From assembly GCA_021738105.1 (NCBI GenBank), contig JAIPCS010000004.1, forward strand, positions 1 to 51,025: a stretch of DNA of 51,025 bases. The letters are read 5' to 3'. A program made the translations under genes and the position numbers. Positions 46,240 through 51,025 of the stretch are shown piece by piece. How positions within the stretch are numbered: the first letter of the stretch is position 1; every line of letters starts with the position of its first letter. Source of the DNA: Sulfuritalea sp. GTDB lineage: Bacteria > Pseudomonadota > Gammaproteobacteria > Burkholderiales > Rhodocyclaceae. Below the pieces are notes generated by a model. That model did no database searches. It was not told the DNA's origin and saw nothing but the letters and a program-made list of their open reading frames with translations.

Positions 46240-46285
46240 CAAAGGGTTTCAGCCGCGATCGAGGACCTTGAACGGCCAGCGTGCC

Positions 46286-47146
46286 TCAATGCAGAATCCG
46301 CCCGTCGGGCGGGAACAGTTCGTCTACAATTTCGCGGCCGAAGCGATATTCGTGGCCGCAGACTTCGTCTTCGATGGCGATGATCTCGGCGTCGGCAAGC
46401 ATGCTTTCGAGTTCATCGCGACCCAGCGACAGCAGCATGTTGCGCACTTTTTCCTCGTCGCGGGGGCAATGCCAACAGGCTTGCCGCGGTTCGAATAAAC
46501 GCACATTTTCGGTTGAAAACAGGCGAGTCAGCAGCGTCTCGGGTGGCAGTGTGAGTTCTTCGGAGCGCACAGTGGCGGCAAGCATCTCGACACGGTCCCA
46601 ACCGTCGGGATCGAGCACATCGGCGTTCGGCAGTTTTTGCAGAAACAGGCCGCAGGCGGTATCTGCGGTGGCCGCCAGCCACAAACGGGCGGGCTGTTGC
46701 TCTGACTGCGCCAGATAGTGTTCAAAAATTGTCGCCAGCGTGTCGCCGACGACAGGAACAACGCTCTGGTATGGACTTGGCGTCGATTCCAGATGCAAGG
46801 TCATCACCAAGCGGCCATCGCCCAGCAGGCTTCCGACGCCCGCGATGTGGCTTTCAGCTTCGGCGGTCAAATCGCTTTTTGCCGTGCCGCGCAATTGAAG
46901 TTTTTCGTTGCAGTCCATGAGGAGCATCGATACCGGTCCGTGCCCCTGCATCTGAAAGGTCAGTCGTCCAGGGGCCTTCAGGTTACTGCCGATCAGCGCG
47001 GCGACTGCCGCCAGCTCTCCCAACAGGTCGCGCACCGGCGTCGCGAAGTTACGCTGGGTGGTCACCGACGCCCAGGAGGGGCCGAGTTGTACCAGCGCGC
47101 CGCGAATGTCCAGATCTTCCAGCAAAAAACGGTGCACCGTATCCAT
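46286..47146 (-). CDS. hslO: Hsp33-family redox chaperone
   Basis: Oxidation-activated holdase, cytoplasmic, 286 residues. Fold signature seen: RFLLEDLDIRGALVQLGPSW, the GRLTFQMQGHGPVSMLLMDC strand set, and GVGSLLGDGRLVMTLHLE. Canonical Hsp33 binds zinc by CxC and CxxC at the C-terminus; here the region shows C224-x2-C227 (ACWHCPRDE) and a lone Cys263 in DEVCGHEYRF, while the place of the first cysteine of the CxxC is Asp260. The redox switch may therefore be altered. Next to an ArsC-family gene on the same strand. Confidence 0.9.
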   Translation of the reverse strand: MDTVHRFLLEDLDIRGALVQLGPSWASVTTQRNFATPVRDLLGELAAVAALIGSNLKAPGRLTFQMQGHGPVSMLLMDCNEKLQLRGTAKSDLTAEAESHIAGVGSLLGDGRLVMTLHLESTPSPYQSVVPVVGDTLATIFEHYLAQSEQQPARLWLAATADTACGLFLQKLPNADVLDPDGWDRVEMLAATVRSEELTLPPETLLTRLFSTENVRLFEPRQACWHCPRDEEKVRNMLLSLGRDELESMLADAEIIAIEDEVCGHEYRFGREIVDELFPPDGRILH

Positions 47147-47152
47147 GAGATT

Positions 47153-47500
47153 TCAGCGCACAAAGCTGTCGAACAAGGTCGGATCGAAACCCGCCAGATA
47201 CTCTCCGGCATGGTTTTCCACCACCGGGCGACGAATCACGCTGGAGTGCTCCACCATGAGTTTCACGGCCTGTCCGAGCGTAGTAATCGCCTGTTGTTCC
47301 GGTGTCAGCTTGCGCCAGGTGGGGCCCTTGCGATTGATCAGCGTTTGCCAGCCAAGCGCTTCGCACCACTTGACCAACTGTTCGGGCGGGACACCCTGTT
47401 TCTTGTAGTCGTGGAACTCATAACTGATGCCATTGGCCTGACACCAGGCAAAGGCTTTTTTCATTGTGTCGCAGTTCTTGATGCCGTAAATTTTTATCAT
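47153..47500 (-). CDS. ArsC/Spx-family reductase-like protein (YffB type)
   Basis: A 115-residue protein of the ArsC/YffB family with a thioredoxin fold. Seen: MIKIYGIKNCDTMKKAFAWCQANGISYEFHDYKKQG with the single N-terminal Cys10, WCEALGWQTLINRKGPTWRKL, and IRRPVVENHAGEYLAGFD with the conserved RRP. YffB-like proteins may be glutathione-linked reductases; true arsenate activity is doubtful. Start 47500 is the family N-terminus. Lies 6 bases before hslO. Confidence 0.9.
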   Translation of the reverse strand: MIKIYGIKNCDTMKKAFAWCQANGISYEFHDYKKQGVPPEQLVKWCEALGWQTLINRKGPTWRKLTPEQQAITTLGQAVKLMVEHSSVIRRPVVENHAGEYLAGFDPTLFDSFVR

Positions 47501-47845
47501 CGTGATACATGTTCCCGGAGCGGGGAGAAAAGGGAATCCAATCATAACAAACGGCCGAAAAGACGACGGTCCGCAATCACATAGCAGCCTGAACTCCTTG
47601 GCGGTCCAGGTAAATTTGCCAGCGAAACATCTTGTTTCAATTTCCGGCTGAACCTATAGGGTCGTTCAACCCTCTCTTCTGTGTCGTTCGTTCACTGCCA
47701 CACGTTGGATATCAAGGTCTGCCAACGATGCTGATATCCGTGGCAGCGACGGGAGAAGTCAGGGGCCAGGTATTCCGAATGACTCTCGACATGCCGTGGC
47801 CTGAAGGGCTTTGCCGATTTTTACAGCATACAGAAAGGAGCGGAT
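47501..47845. other. 345-base upstream region of the second Do protease
   Basis: No gene recognised. It separates the divergent ArsC-like and Do protease genes and must hold promoters for both. Visible: a weak TTGTTT (47632-47637) / TATAGG (47655-47660) pair with a 17-base spacer on the plus strand, a GAAAC/GTTTC dyad at 47624-47638, and a strong AAAGGAG ribosome binding site just before 47846. No convincing sigma-E promoter was found. Confidence 0.4.
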
Positions 47846-49338
47846 ATGGATATTCGATTTTTAACACCCATGCGCCTGATCGTGACCCTCGCGGTCGCCG
47901 GCGTCGTCGCAACTGTCGCAGCAAGCCGGATCGGCGAGGTTCAAGCCGCATCGGCTCCGCTGTCCGCGGTGACGGCTCAGCCATCCTCTCCTGCCATGAC
48001 GCTGCCCAATTTTTCCGAAATAACCGCCAAAAACGGGCCGGCTGTTGTCAATATCAGTGTCACAGGGTCCCGAAAAGTATCCTTGGGAGATTCCCTGGGC
48101 GGATTCGGGATGCAACAGCGGGGAATGCCGGGCATCGATCCGAATGACCCCTTCCATGAGTTCTTCAGACGTTTTCAAGGACCGGGTTTCGGGGTACCGA
48201 ATGGCGGTGAAATGCCCATACATTCGCAGGGTTCTGGCTTCATCATCAGCCCCGATGGCGTGATTCTGACCAATGCGCACGTGGTGCGTGATGCCACGGA
48301 AGTTACCGTGAAGCTGACCGATCGCCGGGAGTTTGTCGCCAAAGTACTGGGATCGGATCCGAAGACCGATGTGGCCGTATTGAAAATCGACGCGAACAAA
48401 CTGCCGGTCGTATCGCAAGGCAGTGCCCGCAATCTCAAGGTGGGTGAATGGGTACTGGCCATCGGGTCGCCGTTTGGCTTTGAAAACAGCGTTTCCGCGG
48501 GTGTCGTCAGCGCCAAGGGTCGTTCCCTGCCGGGTGACAGCATGGTGCCTTTCATACAGACCGACGTCGCGGTAAATCCCGGAAACTCCGGCGGGCCGCT
48601 GTTCAATACGAGTGGCGAAGTGGTGGGCATCAATTCCCAGATATTCAGCCAGTCGGGGGGCTATCAGGGTTTGTCATTTGCAATTCCGATTGACCTGGCG
48701 ATCAAGATCAAGGATCAGATCGTCACCACCGGCAAGGCAGTTCATGCCCGTCTTGGTGTAACCATCCAGGAGGTGAATCAGACGCTGGCCGATTCGTTCA
48801 AGCTCGACAAACCGCAAGGTGCGCTGATTGCCAACGTTGAAAAGGGCAGCGCAGCCGACGTCGCGGGCTTGCAGGCCGGCGATGTCATCCTGAAAGTCGA
48901 TGGGCAGTCGATTGATTCTTCCAGCGATCTGCCGGCAATGATTGGTCAGGCAGCGCCGGGCGACCGGGTTACGCTGATCATCTGGCGCCAGGGCAAGGCC
49001 TTGCAACGCATCGCCAGCCTCGGAGATGCAGGAGACAAGTCGGAAGTGCCCGTCCTGTCAAAAGAAAACTCAGGCAAGGGCAAGCTGGGCTGGTTTTGCG
49101 ACCCCTGCAAGCTCAGGAAAGAAAGAAAATCGGTGCTGACGGGTTCCTGATCGAGGATGCGAGTGGTCCATCGGCCAGGGCCGGGGTGCAATCGGGAGAT
49201 GTATTGCTCGCGATCAACGGCACGTCTGCCAAGAGCGTCGCGCAGGTGAATGAACTGATTGCCGGGGCAGACAAGTCGGTCGCTCTGTTGATACAGCGCG
49301 GCGACAGCAAGATTTTCGTGCCGGTTCGCATCGGGTGA
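47846..49338 (+). pseudogene. Do-type serine protease (DegQ/HtrA), frameshifted in second PDZ domain
   Basis: A second periplasmic Do protease. The first frame (47846-49150) gives an N-terminal membrane anchor or signal (RLIVTLAVAGVVATVAAS), catalytic His145 (LTNAHVV), Asp175 (KTDVAVL) and Ser248 (NPGNSGGPL), and PDZ1 (ARLGVTIQEVNQTLADSF). Near base 49090 the frame breaks; one missing C between 49090 and 49091 would restore LGLVLRPLQAQERKKIG, the standard PDZ2 start, and reading then continues (GFLIEDASGPSARAGVQSGDVLLAING) to the stop at 49338, total about 497 residues. As written, the protein ends with 20 foreign residues and no PDZ2. Protease domain is complete, so partial function is possible; a sequencing error in the CC run is an equal explanation. 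Confidence 0.85.
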
Positions 49339-49387
49339 GGGGAGCGGTCGTGACACGGATCGCGCGCACGCCTGATCATGATCCTGA

Positions 49388-49476
49388 GTTCACACGCGGT
49401 TGAAAAATGGGGTATCGGGTGACGGTCGCGAGACCACCACCCGATGCCCCGAGCACGTGTGTGTGAACGCCTTTTT
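49388..49476. terminator. Nested bidirectional terminator
   Basis: Outer arms GTTCACAC (49388-49395) and GTGTGAAC (49461-49468); inner arms GGGGTATCGGGTG (49409-49421) and CACCCGATGCCCC (49438-49450), one wobble pair; innermost GGTC-GCGA-GACC. On the plus strand the outer stem is followed by GCCTTTTT; on the minus strand the inner stem is followed by ATTTTTC. It can end both the Do protease transcript and the convergent OB-fold protein transcript. Confidence 0.8.
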
Positions 49477-50185
49477 AGTGGATCAGCGTCGCTTCCTGGA
49501 TGAGTACCTTGTACACATAACCTGAGCCGAGATTTATGTCGGTGTTGACGATGCCTTTTACCGTCAGCACATCCCCCAGCTTTGCCGCACTGGTGGACGT
49601 GACAAGAATGTCATTGCTGCCATCGGTGCCCGAACCCGAGCCGTCGCGCAGATGGATCCAGTTTTTCCCCATGATGCCCGGGTTGTACTTGACGACTTTG
49701 CCGCGAACCAGAACCGGCTTGTTTTTCAGCGCAGCGCTCTTTGTCACTATTTCGGCGACCGTATGGGCATTCGCGCCGCTGGCCTTGGGCACACGCACAT
49801 CGCCGATAGCCGGTGCACTGGAAACACCCGCATGGGCCTTGTTCATCTCGGCGCTTGGTGTTTTTGCGCTTCCTCCGGTGCCTGCCAGATTGCCGAAAAC
49901 AATCTTCGGAAAGGTTTTTTTCAGCGACTTGCTCTCGAAGTTGTTCATCACCATCGTATTTTCAATGGTGACCGTTGCACCTTTCTTGACAGCAACCTTG
50001 CTCACGGCCGCCCAGGCCTCGCCGTCATTGGTCTTGAGGCGCAGGTAGGTGTAGCCATCGACATTCCTGGCTTCCAGAACCGAACCCTTGAGGACAGCAC
50101 CCCCCGGCGGCATCGGGGCAGGGGGGGCGCTGGCAAATACCGTCCCGGTGGCAAGAATCATGCAGATCGTCAATAAGGCTTTCAT
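49475..50185 (-). CDS. Exported OB-fold protein, NrfJ-like
   Basis: A 236-residue exported protein annotated in relatives as NrfJ-like or OB-fold nucleic acid binding. Start 50185 gives a signal peptide (MKALLTICMILATGTVFAS). Two similar domains: residues about 32-100 with VLEARNVDGYTYLRLKTNDGEAWAAVSK and TIENTMVMNNFESKSLKKTFPKIVFG, and about 145-236 with VLVRGKVVKYNPGIMGKNWIHLRDG and DILVTSTSAAKLGDVLTVKGIV, the classic OB-fold pattern; a Ser/Thr/Gly-rich linker lies between. Being exported, nucleic-acid binding is unlikely; a role in the periplasm, such as cytochrome maturation, is only suggested by the NrfJ name. Confidence 0.8.
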   Translation of the reverse strand: MKALLTICMILATGTVFASAPPAPMPPGGAVLKGSVLEARNVDGYTYLRLKTNDGEAWAAVSKVAVKKGATVTIENTMVMNNFESKSLKKTFPKIVFGNLAGTGGSAKTPSAEMNKAHAGVSSAPAIGDVRVPKASGANAHTVAEIVTKSAALKNKPVLVRGKVVKYNPGIMGKNWIHLRDGSGSGTDGSNDILVTSTSAAKLGDVLTVKGIVNTDINLGSGYVYKVLIQEATLIH

Positions 50186-50474
50186 GGTCTCGATATCCAT
50201 ATACAGAAGCTTGAAAGCATAGCAGTCCGCCGGCGATCACGTTTGATCCATATCACTGCTGCCGGGTCTGCTCTGATCAAGTCAGGTGCTGCCCGGTGGT
50301 CGAGCGGATTGCCGGAATGGGATTCGGCTTCGCGGATAGACCTCCGCGACGTGGCGGACGGCGAAGCGGCGGATCAGGGTGCGGTTTGAAATTGCAGAAC
50401 TTGATTGCCTGTTTGCCATGTCGCGCGCGCAAGGACATAAACAAGCCGACACAAACACGGCATAATCAGCTGCC

Positions 50475-51025
50475 ATGAATACCTCAATACTTTTACGCCG
50501 GGTTTTACCGGCGATAGTGCTTGTTGCGCTTGTCGCAGGCGGCTTTTACTGGACCACACGCACCAAACCGGTGGCCGTCGTTCTCAAAAGCGTCGATCGG
50601 GGAATCGTTGAATCCACTGTCGTCAATACGCGTGCCGGAACGGTGGAGGCCTGTCAGCGCACACGGCTGTCGACCATCATGGGCGGCCGCATCGAGTTCC
50701 TCGGCGTCAAGGAGGGTGACCAGGTCAAAAAGGGTCAGTTGTTGATGAAGTTGTGGAACGACGACCAGAAGGCGCAGCAGTCCCTGGCCGAAGCCCAGCG
50801 CACCCTGGCGTCACAGCGCGTCAGGGAAGTGTGTACAACAGCCGCCAGCGCGCGCCGTGAGGCTGTTCGGCAAAAATCGCTCAAGGATCAGGGCTATGTG
50901 TCCGAGGCCCGCGAGGATGCCGCACGCAGCGAAGCAGACGCACGCCAGGCGGCGTGCGAAACATCACGCGCCGATGTGGCCCAGGCCCAGGCGCGGATCA
51001 AGGTCACCCAGGTTGAGCAGGGGCG
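50475..51025 (+). CDS. Periplasmic adaptor subunit of an efflux system, 3' end outside window
   Basis: Start of an HlyD/RND-type membrane fusion protein; 183 residues are visible and the frame is open at the window edge. Seen: N-terminal membrane anchor (RRVLPAIVLVALVAGGFYW), a first biotinyl-lipoyl half (TRLSTIMGGRIEFLGVKEGDQVKKGQLLMKLW), then a long coiled-coil hairpin rich in Ala/Glu/Gln/Arg (AQQSLAEAQRTLASQRV onwards). It would link an inner-membrane pump to an outer-membrane channel. No Shine-Dalgarno sequence precedes the ATG; a CATAAT (50461-50466) lies close upstream. The pump type cannot be seen. Confidence 0.87.
   Translation, partial: MNTSILLRRVLPAIVLVALVAGGFYWTTRTKPVAVVLKSVDRGIVESTVVNTRAGTVEACQRTRLSTIMGGRIEFLGVKEGDQVKKGQLLMKLWNDDQKAQQSLAEAQRTLASQRVREVCTTAASARREAVRQKSLKDQGYVSEAREDAARSEADARQAACETSRADVAQAQARIKVTQVEQG

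Noticed and set aside
47640..47845. Sigma-E promoter upstream of the second Do protease
   Set aside because: No GGAACTT-like and TCTGA-like pair with 15-17 base spacing was found.
50186..50474. Possible small RNA or tRNA before the adaptor gene
   Set aside because: No cloverleaf or conserved tRNA bases could be traced; only scattered short GC-rich inverted repeats are seen.
1..51025. CRISPR array, prophage or integrative element
   Set aside because: No regularly spaced direct repeats, no integrase or phage structural genes; apart from 3.5-4.7 kb all genes fit a conserved chromosome.

Overview
The window is a stretch of bacterial chromosome that reads as a betaproteobacterium (Nitrosomonadales/Rhodocyclales/Burkholderiales-like). 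The evidence is gene content and order: a DUF2863 gene and a DUF4845 gene (both characteristic of Betaproteobacteria), the block nadB / rpoE-rseA-rseB-rseC-mucD-grx-lepA-lepB-DUF4845-rnc-era-recO-pdxJ-acpS-nagZ, and the yceD-rpmF-plsX-fabHDG-acpP-fabF lipid cluster. Coding is dense, with many ATGA/TAATG stop-start overlaps. No rRNA, tRNA or CRISPR array was recognised. The genus cannot be fixed from the sequence alone.

Layout. 1-3.3 kb: 3' part of an isocitrate dehydrogenase gene, convergent with tex. 3.5-4.7 kb: a small accessory patch with a truncated IS1182-type transposase and a RelE/HigB-type toxin-antitoxin pair with a strong promoter. 5-10 kb: cnoX (thioredoxin-TPR) divergent from purL. 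10-13.4 kb: minus-strand genes for an exported Ala-rich 24-residue-repeat protein, a parvulin isomerase, BolA, YciI, YciB and MsrB. 13.5-19.8 kb: dadA, a DUF2863 gene, the DUF47-pit phosphate uptake pair, a DMT exporter and azlCD. 19.8-23 kb: a selenoneine cluster, senA (minus) divergent from senB-selD/senC (plus). 23-24.4 kb: an RsmI-like methylase and a Maf/YceF pyrophosphatase. 24.4-31 kb: the lipid synthesis operon. 31-44.6 kb: nadB, the sigma-E operon, and the lepA-to-nagZ translation/RNA/cofactor operon. 44.5-47.5 kb: minus-strand DMT transporter, spermidine-synthase-like protein, Hsp33 and an ArsC-family protein. 47.8-51 kb: a second Do-type protease with a frameshift, an exported OB-fold protein, and the start of an RND/HlyD-type adaptor running off the window.

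How the genes work together. plsX, fabH, fabD, fabG, acpP and fabF cover initiation and elongation of fatty acids and the link to phospholipids; acpS, further along, activates AcpP. rpoE-rseABC-mucD is the envelope-stress sigma factor with its regulators and a periplasmic protease; lepA, lepB, rnc and era follow. senA, senB and selD make a complete three-gene set for selenoneine: SelD makes selenophosphate, SenB makes a selenosugar, SenA attaches selenium to hercynine.

Most notable observations: the selenoneine cluster with overlapping divergent start regions; a dispersed repeat of about 25 bp (core CAGCGCCGACTTT) at several sites both between and inside genes; a toxin-antitoxin promoter with a perfect -35 box, a dyad around it, and an expected leaderless start; a low-complexity exported repeat protein; an Hsp33 lacking the usual four-cysteine zinc centre; and a single-base frameshift in the second Do protease.
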